This document shows, one piece after another, positions 1 to 6,544 of a stretch of DNA of 17,323 bases (within the stretch, counting starts at the first letter, position 1; each line of letters starts with the position of its first letter). The stretch covers positions 1 to 17,323 of the forward strand of contig JAPLDV010000537.1 in NCBI GenBank assembly GCA_026391235.1, in the 5' to 3' direction. A model generated the notes under the pieces. That model was not told the origin of the DNA. It worked only from the letters and a program-made list of their open reading frames with translations, and made no database searches. Source of the DNA: Bacteroidia bacterium (lineage in GTDB: Bacteria; Bacteroidota; Bacteroidia; Bacteroidales; UBA12481). Position numbers and translations under genes: made by a program.

Positions 1-435
1 GCCCAATGCACTTTCAAGAAGAGCTTTGTCTTCAGCATCCAGATCGTGAATCCGAACCGGAAGAACCCTGTTTGCCACATTTCCGTTTGGCAGCTTTACT
101 TTCAATCCGAACTGGTCCTGAGAAGCCTGTTCAATAAATGCCACAAACTCGTGTTCCCAGGCAAAAGACTTCGGATCGCAGTATGTGCGTGAAATGACCG
201 GTATAAAAATCAGACACTTCAGTTTTTCTTTCAGGGAGGCATGAACGTCATGGGTTTCCAGCAATCCGTCGTGCGGGTTGATGTCAAAATAAACACTGAT
301 TTCTTCCTTGAAAGTTGCTTCCAGTTCCCCCTTGAGATGATGGACAAACTGCGTAACCCACCCGTCCTGTTTGTTATCTTTCTGGCGGTAACTGATGAAG
401 ATGTCGTATTCGAAACCCTTTAAAACAGAAGGCAT
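1..435 (-). CDS. TIR-domain protein, N-terminal 145 residues (partial)
   Basis: The reading frame opens with ATG at 435 and is still open at base 1, so the C-terminus lies outside the window. The product starts MPSVLKGFEYDIFISYRQKD, the first strand and box 1 of a TIR domain (FxxFISYR type). It continues through an acidic box (YFDINPHDGLLE, residues 49-60), then CLIFIPVIS (74-82) and SFAWEHEF (90-97). In the last, W93 and E96 sit where the WxxE catalytic Glu of NADase TIR domains lies. Bacterial TIR domains cleave NAD+ or act as signalling scaffolds. In Bacteroidota this subtype is often followed by TPR or cyclase-like regions, which cannot be seen here. A TANNTTTG promoter box lies 25 nt upstream. 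A shortened copy of this 5' end lies at 2572-2691. The TIR assignment is firm; enzymatic activity and a defence role are not shown. Confidence 0.88.
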   Translation of the reverse strand, partial: MPSVLKGFEYDIFISYRQKDNKQDGWVTQFVHHLKGELEATFKEEISVYFDINPHDGLLETHDVHASLKEKLKCLIFIPVISRTYCDPKSFAWEHEFVAFIEQASQDQFGLKVKLPNGNVANRVLPVRIHDLDAEDKALLESALG

Positions 436-460
436 GATGTAGATTTTATAATAGTGATTT

Positions 461-468
461 CAAATATA
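461..468 (-). promoter_or_regulatory. Predicted -7 promoter box of the TIR gene
   Basis: Read on the minus strand this is TATATTTG, an exact match to the Bacteroidota primary sigma factor -7 consensus TAnnTTTG. It ends 25 nt before the ATG at 435. The same box at the same distance occurs in the truncated copy at 2684-2691, and this conservation within otherwise diverged leader DNA supports function. I see no clear TTTG -33 box at the expected distance. The rest of 436-606 holds nothing I recognise. Confidence 0.5.
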
Positions 469-606
469 GAGAACAAAAAAATGCATATTCCTGATTGTCA
501 GAATTATTTCCATGATGATCCAGCAAATTTCCATCTTAGCTACCAGCCTGTTAAATCGGATTTCCCATGATCCGCAGGGAATAAAATATTGTTGATGAAG
601 TTGAGT

Positions 607-2562
607 TTACTCCGTAATTCCCTTCCACTGATCGGTCCGGAATGGTGATGCAGGAAGATCTGCGCTATTGTACAAATTAGCATCATCCGGATTGTTACCC
701 CATCCATATCGCACAGCCACCGGATCCTGAACCTCCGGGCAAGAGACTTCGATGCTGTTTTTTCCGGTAATTACAGCTTTTGCCCAATAAAACCTATGAT
801 CCTGCCCTGCAATCGCGAACCCTTTCAGGTAGCCATATTTATCATTTACCTTCAATCCGTTCCCAACCTGGTCAAAACTGAGTGTAACCGTGCTGCCTTT
901 GACACTCATCTGATTGTACACCGGTCCGCTGAACAGAATATCCTGGTTATAAGCTATTTTCAAAGCTGACAGGGCTAACCTCCTGCCAACACTCTGTTTG
1001 TCTTTGGGATGGATGTCAATCGAATCTCCTACATCAATTGTTACTGCCATTCCGGTATTTGGCAGGGCCAGCGTTTTGCTTTGGGCTTCGCGCAGTTCGG
1101 CCCAGCTGCTTTCCGACGGCATTGAATCAGCCATCATAAAGTTAGTCAGCTGAACAAATAGGAAGGGAAATTCGCCCTGATTCCAGTGATCTCTCCAGTC
1201 TTTGATCAGGTCCGGAAAAACCTTCTGGTATTGTTTGGCCCTGCCGGCATTACTCTCTCCCTGGTACCAGATCACGCCTCTTATCCCATAAGTGACCAGC
1301 GGATTGATCATTCCATTGTAAAGCAGGGTGGGATATGAGTTGGGGTTCAAATTGGCATTGAATTTTACCAGGCCGATTTTGTATTTCCATTCACCGCCCA
1401 ATGGAATATCGTGGTTTTCGCACTGCAGGTAGAGAGTTGCCGTATCGCCGTGGATGCCGCAGTTTCCGCCAATGTCCTCTACCCTGACCGTCAGTATGTT
1501 TTTGCCGGATTTCAACAGGCCGGCCGGGATTTCATAAATCCTTAATTTTTCTGCCATCAGTTTGGTGGATCCGATGAGGGTACCGTTAAGATAGGTGTTA
1601 TCGGAGTCGTTGACCTTGGCCAGATGGAGGGTGGCAGTTTTGCCTGCCTCCGCCGGCGAAATATCTATTTCCCTGCGAAACCAGATGATACCATCGACCC
1701 CTTCCAATCCATTGTTTTCAATATAGTCGGGCAGTTCCATTGTTTTCCAGGCAGAATCATCAAAGCTGAAAGCAGCCCATACCGGTTTGTTCCTTTTCAT
1801 TCCCCGATCAACAGTCGAAAATTCACCGACCCTTTCCCTTCCCTCCTTTTCTATAGTCCTGGCATAATCATCCAGATTGACTTTTTTCAATTGCGACAAT
1901 TGTTTGGCAAAATCAGGATTCTGAGCCATAGTCTCTTCACTGATCCAGGTTTCTGCTACTGTGCCACCCCAGGAAGTGTTAATCAGACCAACCGGGATTT
2001 TTAATTTTTCATAAAGCTCCTTTCCGAAGAAATAAGCGACAGCAGAAAAACGGGAAGACGAAACCGGGGAACATTCCATCCACTCTCCATCGTCGAGCTG
2101 ATCCTGAGGTGTTTGAGCAATCCGTTTTTTAACAGTAAAGAGCCGCATATCCGGATAACCGGAGGAAGCAATCTCGGCTTCTGCGTTTTTGGCATTGATC
2201 AGGTTGAATTCCATGTTGGATTGACCGGAACAGACCCACACTTCGCCGACCATAATATTTTCGAGAATGAGCTTGTTACTCCCCGTGATGGTCATTATAT
2301 AGGGGCCGCCATAATTCATTGAAGGTAGTTTAACCGACCATTTACCATTACTTTCAGCTTTTGAGGAGGCTGTGTTGCCTTCAAGAGTAATGGTTATCTC
2401 TTCGCCCGGAGCGGCCCATCCCCAGACAGGAATTTCAATACCCTGCTGCAGTACCATATTGCTGCTGAAGAAGGAAGGTAGTTTTATCTGGGCGGTGAGA
2501 GTGCCTGTAATCAAACAGAGCAGGAGAGTGGACCATTTAATTACTTTAGGAATCATCTTCAT
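607..2562 (-). CDS. Secreted sialate O-acetylesterase-like SGNH esterase
   Basis: 651 residues from the ATG at 2562. The first 24 form a signal peptide (MKMIPKVIKW, then a Leu-rich core, ending TLTAQ), so the enzyme should be exported. SGNH/SASA hydrolase blocks are present: nucleophile block GEVWVCSGQSNM with Ser115, GVIWYQGESNAG (429-440) as block III, and DSIDIHPKDK (513-522) carrying the Asp516/His518 pair, the classic DIHP motif of the family. Residues about 265-380 form a beta-rich galactose-binding-like insertion (WFRREIDIS, YLNGTLIG), usual in this family. It would remove O-acetyl groups from sialic acid or other glycans. The frame stays open upstream to an ATG at 2658, but those 32 codons are a TIR-gene remnant and would bury the signal peptide, so I place the start at 2562 (or 2556). 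Expression is probably driven by the promoter of that remnant. Ends TAA at 607. Confidence 0.9.
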   Translation of the reverse strand: MKMIPKVIKWSTLLLCLITGTLTAQIKLPSFFSSNMVLQQGIEIPVWGWAAPGEEITITLEGNTASSKAESNGKWSVKLPSMNYGGPYIMTITGSNKLILENIMVGEVWVCSGQSNMEFNLINAKNAEAEIASSGYPDMRLFTVKKRIAQTPQDQLDDGEWMECSPVSSSRFSAVAYFFGKELYEKLKIPVGLINTSWGGTVAETWISEETMAQNPDFAKQLSQLKKVNLDDYARTIEKEGRERVGEFSTVDRGMKRNKPVWAAFSFDDSAWKTMELPDYIENNGLEGVDGIIWFRREIDISPAEAGKTATLHLAKVNDSDNTYLNGTLIGSTKLMAEKLRIYEIPAGLLKSGKNILTVRVEDIGGNCGIHGDTATLYLQCENHDIPLGGEWKYKIGLVKFNANLNPNSYPTLLYNGMINPLVTYGIRGVIWYQGESNAGRAKQYQKVFPDLIKDWRDHWNQGEFPFLFVQLTNFMMADSMPSESSWAELREAQSKTLALPNTGMAVTIDVGDSIDIHPKDKQSVGRRLALSALKIAYNQDILFSGPVYNQMSVKGSTVTLSFDQVGNGLKVNDKYGYLKGFAIAGQDHRFYWAKAVITGKNSIEVSCPEVQDPVAVRYGWGNNPDDANLYNSADLPASPFRTDQWKGITE

Positions 2563-2571
2563 AGTTTTAGT

Positions 2572-2658
2572 CTCAGTTACCCAGCCGTCATATTTGTTGT
2601 CTTTCTGGCGGTAGCTGATGAAGATGTCATATTCGAAACCGGGTAAAACAGATGGCAT
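2572..2658 (-). pseudogene. 5' remnant of a TIR-domain gene, fused in frame to the acetylesterase
   Basis: The first 29 codons match the start of the TIR gene at 435 in 26 of 29 residues; the differences are K6P, Q23Y and Q29E. DNA identity is about 85% by hand count over 87 bases, without gaps, and weaker similarity continues about 33 bp upstream through the -7 box. Similarity stops right after the GWVT segment, and the acetylesterase start codon follows 9 bp later in the same frame. Many differences are synonymous, so the copy comes from a TIR gene that was under selection, or is itself still translated. It cannot encode a functional TIR domain. What remains active is probably the promoter and leader. 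Confidence 0.82.
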
Positions 2659-2683
2659 GGTACATATTTTAGGTTAGAGCTCT

Positions 2684-2691
2684 CAAATATA
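2684..2691 (-). promoter_or_regulatory. Predicted -7 promoter box retained in the TIR remnant
   Basis: TATATTTG on the minus strand, an exact TAnnTTTG, 25 nt before the remnant ATG at 2658 and about 121 nt before the acetylesterase ATG at 2562. It aligns without gaps with the box at 461-468. No convincing -33 element is seen. Confidence 0.5.
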
Positions 2692-2749
2692 CCTAAAATC
2701 AGGCGTTCCGGCGTTTCATGCGATCGCAAACCCACCCACCCATCAGGCA

Positions 2750-2797
2750 TCCGAAAAAAGACAAAGGTATCATGACCGGTTTACCCGATCATGATAC
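2750..2797 (-). terminator. Rho-independent terminator of the DUF4440 gene
   Basis: The arms GTATCATGA (2767-2775) and TCATGATAC (2789-2797) are perfectly complementary over 9 bp. After one mismatch a further CGG/CCG pairing leaves a loop of about five bases. On the minus strand the hairpin is followed by a T tract (the AAAAAA at 2754-2759 on the plus strand). It lies about 30 nt past the stop of the gene ending at 2827, so it separates that gene from the acetylesterase. Confidence 0.65.
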
Positions 2798-2826
2798 AAA
2801 AGCCATCAGATGCAAATAATCCATTG

Positions 2827-3315
2827 CTACTGTTTCGGCTGCGGCTGGTTGTTGTTCCAGGTGGATGCAATAACCTTCCATGTTCCATCCAGCTTCTTCC
2901 ATACATCCATCCATTTACCTGCCTCTTCAACAGGACCGGCAGCCGTCTTTTGACTGATGCGATCGGAACCTCTTGCAACTGCCAGATCACCGGAAGCCGA
3001 GACTTCAACAGCATCCACCTTGCTTGAATAGGTTTTATAATCGCTGGTGGTATCGGCAAACTCAGCTTCCTGAGATTTCCGGATAGCTTGTGTACCGGAC
3101 AAAATCGGCTTGTCGGCGGGCATTGAAACCGCATCCGGTGCATAATAACTTACGATTTTGTCGACATCTTTCGATCTGATGGCCACGGCCCACTGATCTT
3201 CAAGATTACGGATGGCATCTGCCTCAGCACGAACATCAACCTTAGGAGCACTGGTGCATCCGGTCAACAGGATTCCGGCAGCGGCAAAGATTCTAATTGC
3301 ATTTTTGAACAACAT
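2827..3315 (-). CDS. DUF4440/SnoaL-like lipoprotein
   Basis: 162 residues. The N-terminus is a lipoprotein signal with lipobox LTGC (Cys20), so the protein should be lipid-anchored in the envelope. The body has the NTF2-like cone fold pattern of DUF4440: an N-terminal helix with NLEDQWAVAIRSKDVDKIVS, the YYAPDAVSMPADKP strand region, and a C-terminal GKWMDVWKKLDGTWKVIAST. That last segment matches the WRVVHxH-type closing strands of the family. Members include ketosteroid-isomerase-like enzymes and non-catalytic ligand-binding proteins, and no specific substrate can be read here. The start at 3315 has an unusually strong AAGGAGG ribosome binding site 5 nt upstream. A perfect 8-bp inverted repeat lies just further upstream, and a terminator follows the gene, so it is likely monocistronic and separately regulated. 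Confidence 0.82.
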   Translation of the reverse strand: MLFKNAIRIFAAAGILLTGCTSAPKVDVRAEADAIRNLEDQWAVAIRSKDVDKIVSYYAPDAVSMPADKPILSGTQAIRKSQEAEFADTTSDYKTYSSKVDAVEVSASGDLAVARGSDRISQKTAAGPVEEAGKWMDVWKKLDGTWKVIASTWNNNQPQPKQ

Positions 3316-3320
3316 TATAA

Positions 3321-3327
3321 CCTCCTT
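3321..3327 (-). promoter_or_regulatory. Strong Shine-Dalgarno site of the DUF4440 gene
   Basis: AAGGAGG on the minus strand, 5 nt before the ATG at 3315. Near-consensus sites like this are uncommon in Bacteroidota. It fixes the start codon and suggests efficient translation. Confidence 0.65.
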
Positions 3328-3331
3328 TTCA

Positions 3332-3353
3332 TACCCTTTTACATTAAAGGGTA
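3332..3353. promoter_or_regulatory. Perfect inverted repeat upstream of the DUF4440 gene (possible operator)
   Basis: The arms TACCCTTT (3332-3339) and AAAGGGTA (3346-3353) are exact complements around a 6-bp spacer TACATT. The element sits 16 bp upstream of the DUF4440 start codon, just beyond its Shine-Dalgarno site. No T tract follows on the minus strand, so it does not look like a terminator of the upstream broken TPR gene. It could be a dimeric repressor site or an RNA hairpin next to the ribosome site. Confidence 0.4.
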
Positions 3354-3404
3354 ATTTATTTAAGTAGAAGGATTTAAACTTGATAATGTTTATGTGCTCG
3401 TTAC

Positions 3405-3810
3405 TTATTTTAAAACAGGCGGTTGAATGGGAGATCCCAGTTTGGCTTTTTGAAGGTAGCGCAAAGCTTCTTTATCATTTTGATTTTCATAAAGACTGAG
3501 AGCAGTTTCCCCTACTCTATTACATTTTGCAAAACACTAGCCCTTTGTGAACATTGCCAATCTGGTGTAAACAGGCTGCTTCACCTTTTTCATATTTTAT
3601 TTTCCGTGCCAGGACTAATCCTTCCTGTGCCAAATCCAACCCATGTTGTAAGGATTGGTCATAAAAACTCAATTTGACAAGCGTCATCACTTTTACAGTA
3701 TCTTCTTTAGTGGCAGCCAGCAACCTGTAAAGGCTATCCACCTGAGGTGCTTGCGCTGAAATTCTAACTACTGATAAGCTGAAGAATAAAAGCAGAAATA
3801 TTTTTTTCAT
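3405..3810 (-). pseudogene. Broken signal-peptide TPR protein gene
   Basis: The ATG at 3810 opens MKKIFLLLFF..., a signal peptide ending ISAQ. It is followed by a first TPR-type region (DSLYRLLAATKEDTVKVMTL, then HGLDLAQEGLVLARKIKYEK and EAACLHQIGNVHKG). After GNVHKGL the frame hits a stop at 3520. In another frame, the DNA immediately downstream reads NRVGETALSLYENQNDKEAL then RYLQKAK, an unmistakable TPR helix pair, before TAA at 3405. Two parts of one TPR gene are therefore joined out of frame, most simply by an internal deletion. Intact relatives are several hundred residues long, while about 130 codons remain here. Two ATGs further upstream (3831, 3834) are in frame but would only extend a good signal peptide. 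Confidence 0.75.
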
Positions 3811-3823
3811 ACCTGAATATTTG

Positions 3824-3846
3824 TCAACCATCAATTATCAACCATC
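3824..3846. repeat. Short direct repeat, two 9-bp units
   Basis: TCAACCATC occurs at 3824-3832 and again at 3838-3846 with AATTA between, in the 48-bp gap between the C45-type gene and the broken TPR gene. Its role is unknown. It may be a short slippage product or a regulator half-site pair. Confidence 0.3.
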
Positions 3847-3858
3847 CTGTAAAGCAAT

Positions 3859-5274
3859 TTATTTTATCTCCCCCGCCTTGAAAACCGTCCATGGCTGGGT
3901 TGGCCGGTCGGTTATCAGACCGTTCATCCAGTCGAACTGCGGATGCGCTTCCAGATAATCCCTGGCAACGAATGGCATGCCGCATGAGGAGCCCCAGCGT
4001 GCAACGAACGACATTTGTTTTGCCATTTTTGAATCGATCACTTTTCCGTCAATGGTCGCCTCGGGATAAAAGGGAGGCATGCCGGGCTGATTGTGTATTT
4101 CAAGGTCAAAGTGTCCGCAAAGTGACCTTCCTCCGGGGATGATCTTGTTCAGAAATGTGTCAAAATGATCGGATTCAAACCCTTCAGCGAGTTCAATGGT
4201 TATTTTACCCTTGTTTTCTTTCATCAGTTGCTTCCAGCGGACCCGGCGGGCAACGGCTGACATCTCGATATTCGTTTCCTCCTTTTTCGTTTCGAAACGC
4301 AGGATCCTTAAATCCTCGGCAACATTGGATCCGATAAAAAAGCCATCTCTCTTTTTCTCAAAACCGATATATTTCAATCCAAGCTCGAGCCGGGCAATCT
4401 CATTGGTATTTATATCACCTATCAGCCAGGCATTTGCATAGCCGCCGTTGTTGCCTTTTTTCATGATATCGCACCATTCATCAATGTTTGTGGCATATTG
4501 AGTGGCACTTCTCATTCGGGCAAATTCGGGTATACCTTTCTCATCGAAAGGGAAAAATGCCCCGATGGTGGTCTCCGAACCGACCAATCCGCCACTGGTT
4601 ACAAAAAAGTCAGTTCCGCTGTGGATCCAACCTGGCTGCGATTGCATAAGCATCCGGTTACCCTTTTCGGGGAGAATATCCAGTATCAGATTGCAGTTGG
4701 GATAGTATAACTCAGTCATAGTATTATGTCCTAGCACAATCAGGCCATCGGCAGTCATACTTCCGGTGGCAATGAACGAGCTGCATGATTCTTTTGGCAG
4801 ATCCGGGGAGTTGGGTGAGATGGTGTCCTTGACAGTAGGCCACCAGTAACTGATGAGCTCTATAAAACCATTATATGCTACCATTTCATCAAGGCTTGAT
4901 TTAAACCCCGCAGCCTCCATGCCTGAAACCATTCCCTCTATTTCCCTGCGGTTTTCCGGGTCGATTTTTTGAGTAAACATTGCCGCCGACTTCTGAACCA
5001 GCCATTGCCAATCCATTGCACTCAGGTAGTACCAGGACTCACCCAGTACTCTGATGGATTCCTTTATTTCATTGGCCAGCAGGTATCCGTACTGGAACCC
5101 GCGCTCCTCCGGTTTGCCTTCGATGTGAAGGTAGATCCATCCGGTTTTTTCGTGGCGGTTGGCTTTGGTGAGCCAGGTTTTCTGTTCATTGGTGAGCTGA
5201 TGGGCGGTTTGACTGTAAACACAGATGGTGCTCAGAGAAAACGACAAAATAAAAATTAACATTTTTTCTATCAT
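3859..5274 (-). CDS. Secreted C45-type N-terminal-nucleophile hydrolase/acyltransferase
   Basis: 471 residues with a signal peptide (MIEKMLIFIL..., ending VYSQ). The region KPEERGFQYGYLLANEI (54-70) matches the RGxxxG...A.EI opening of the C45 / acyl-CoA:6-aminopenicillanic-acid acyltransferase and phospholipase B-like group. The segment KESCSSFIATGSMTADG (161-177) contains the expected nucleophile, Cys164. In the family this becomes the new N-terminus after autocatalytic cleavage; GHNTM (182-186) fits the following strand. The product would mature in the periplasm into two chains and hydrolyse an amide, or transfer an acyl group; the substrate is unknown. A start at M5 (5262) is also possible. 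It is a lone minus-strand gene between two broken TPR genes. The family call is fairly sure; annotations as phospholipase are also common. Confidence 0.8.
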   Translation of the reverse strand: MIEKMLIFILSFSLSTICVYSQTAHQLTNEQKTWLTKANRHEKTGWIYLHIEGKPEERGFQYGYLLANEIKESIRVLGESWYYLSAMDWQWLVQKSAAMFTQKIDPENRREIEGMVSGMEAAGFKSSLDEMVAYNGFIELISYWWPTVKDTISPNSPDLPKESCSSFIATGSMTADGLIVLGHNTMTELYYPNCNLILDILPEKGNRMLMQSQPGWIHSGTDFFVTSGGLVGSETTIGAFFPFDEKGIPEFARMRSATQYATNIDEWCDIMKKGNNGGYANAWLIGDINTNEIARLELGLKYIGFEKKRDGFFIGSNVAEDLRILRFETKKEETNIEMSAVARRVRWKQLMKENKGKITIELAEGFESDHFDTFLNKIIPGGRSLCGHFDLEIHNQPGMPPFYPEATIDGKVIDSKMAKQMSFVARWGSSCGMPFVARDYLEAHPQFDWMNGLITDRPTQPWTVFKAGEIK

Positions 5275-5352
5275 ATCATTCTGATTTATATATTTCTAAG
5301 AGAAAATGAATCTAATTTCTTTAATGGTGACATAAAAAAGCACTTTCTAAAC

Positions 5353-6421
5353 TTACGGTTTCCCCTCCAGCTTCTCAATCGTTTTTTTCGCCATCGACAG
5401 CCGTATCTTTCTATTATTCTCAACCAGCTTGGCCGTCGACCATTTTTCAACCCGGTGATGAAGCGGAATCAGCAAGGCGGCAATGCAAACCAGTGCCGAT
5501 AACATCAACAGTGGAGCGTGATTGGTAACTCTCTCCAAAAAAGGATGCATCAACAAATTGAGAAATTCAAATACAATCAGCAAAGCCAGTACGCCCAGAA
5601 ATTCAATCAGCTTTGTACTGGTGATAAAACTGCGGCTGAGCAATAAAAACAGAATGATGAAAGTGACGATACCGAGTGCAATCAAAGCGTACTGAAGGTT
5701 TTGTTTTCGCTGTTCTTCTGCTTTAATCTTTTCTGAAGTTAATTGCTGTTGCCTCAATTCATCTTCAAATGTCATCAATTGGGTTTGCTGAATTGTTTGA
5801 GTACTAAACACACTGTCATTTGCCGCTTTGTATATTTTAAAATATTTTATAGCGCTATCACTGTTTGTATTTTCATAGATATCCAAAAGCAATTTTGAAG
5901 GTTTTATACAAAAATTAGAAAATGCAGTATTTTGCACAACAGCGATTGCCTTCTTAGCAAAAACAGCGCTGGAGTCATTCTGTTGCCGCCCGGTAGAGGT
6001 TGATGGCTCTGGGATAATCTGCCTGGTCTTTGTAAATGTGGGCAAGGTTCATTTTTGCATAAGCTACCAATTTTTCATTTCCGGTCTCCTGAGCTATAGC
6101 AAGGGCTTTAAAGCCATATTCCAGACTTTTCTGTGTATAGCCAAATGACCTGTTGCTATAGCCAATTTCTAACAAAGCCATTGCTTCGGATACTTTGTCT
6201 TTATTCTTTTGTGACTGGAATAAAAGCTTTTGGGCAATATTCATGTCCAAAACCGGGTCAGTCTCAGTTGTACCTGAATATAAATCGTTGATTAAGTCAA
6301 TCCGGATGTTATCATCCTTTTCCGCAGCAATTTTTTGCAGCATGGTATCGATGTTTCCACTTTGAGAGAAAACTGGATTGATGCTCAATAAAAGGCTAAA
6401 GAGAATTATAGTTTTTTTCAT
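5353..6421 (-). pseudogene. Broken TPR protein gene with membrane-spanning C-terminus
   Basis: The ATG at 6421 starts MKKTIILFSLLLSINPVFSQ, a signal peptide, followed by TPR helices (EAMALLEIGYSNRSFGYTQK, SLEYGFKALAIAQETG, YAKMNLAHIYKDQADYPRAI). The frame ends at a TGA at 5975 right after NLYRAATE. From the same point another frame continues NDSSAVFAKKAIAVV, then KLLLDIYENTNSDSAIKYFK, a coiled-coil stretch (EDELRQQQLTSEKIKAEEQR) and several hydrophobic helices. It ends LEGKP with a stop at 5353. The two halves are evidently one gene joined out of frame, with several TPRs probably lost at the joint. Intact relatives usually place the TPR array in the periplasm, followed by this distinctive membrane region. 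A 117-bp repeat shared with the flavodoxin gene lies immediately upstream and includes the start codon. Confidence 0.78.
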
Positions 6422-6535
6422 TCGTAAATAATTTATTGTTTCATGGTTGATTGGCCCGTACTCATGGAGCCCTCAAATTATTTTCATGGTATTTTGCGAG
6501 CAGCAGCTCATGAGGGGTTCATGCTTATTTTTAAT
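6419..6535 (-). repeat. 117-bp leader repeat, copy A (in front of broken TPR gene)
   Basis: Copy A covers the start codon of the TPR gene and about 114 bp upstream. It is about 90% identical (hand count) to copy B at 8492-8608, with the first 30 bases identical. Similarity ends at the ATG and its next two A bases; the coding sequences behind the two copies are unrelated. Within it, CATGGAGCCCTCA (6463-6475) and TGAGGGGTTCATG (6511-6523) form an imperfect inverted repeat, and CTCATGAG is a small palindrome. It probably contains the promoter and untranslated leader, although I find no exact TAnnTTTG box in it. Confidence 0.85.
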
Positions 6536-6544
6536 ATATCACCT

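Noticed and set aside
2563..2658. Annotating the acetylesterase as a 683-residue protein beginning MPSVLPGFEY at 2658
   Set aside because: The first 29 codons are a TIR gene remnant and the next Met starts a good signal peptide. The longer form is possible in principle but would not be exported.
3332..3353. Terminator of the broken TPR gene
   Set aside because: The hairpin is AT-rich at its ends and is followed by a purine-rich ribosome site, not a T tract, on the minus strand.
5353..6045. Treating the downstream part of the broken TPR gene as an independent gene starting at 6045
   Set aside because: Residues from 6045 to about 5995 are the out-of-frame reading of the upstream TPR segment. 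The real sequence continues from the joint and has no start of its own.
6463..6523. Conserved RNA hairpin or riboswitch inside the 117-bp repeat
   Set aside because: The imperfect arms have two mismatches in copy A and three in copy B, with no compensating changes, so there is no evidence for selection on pairing.
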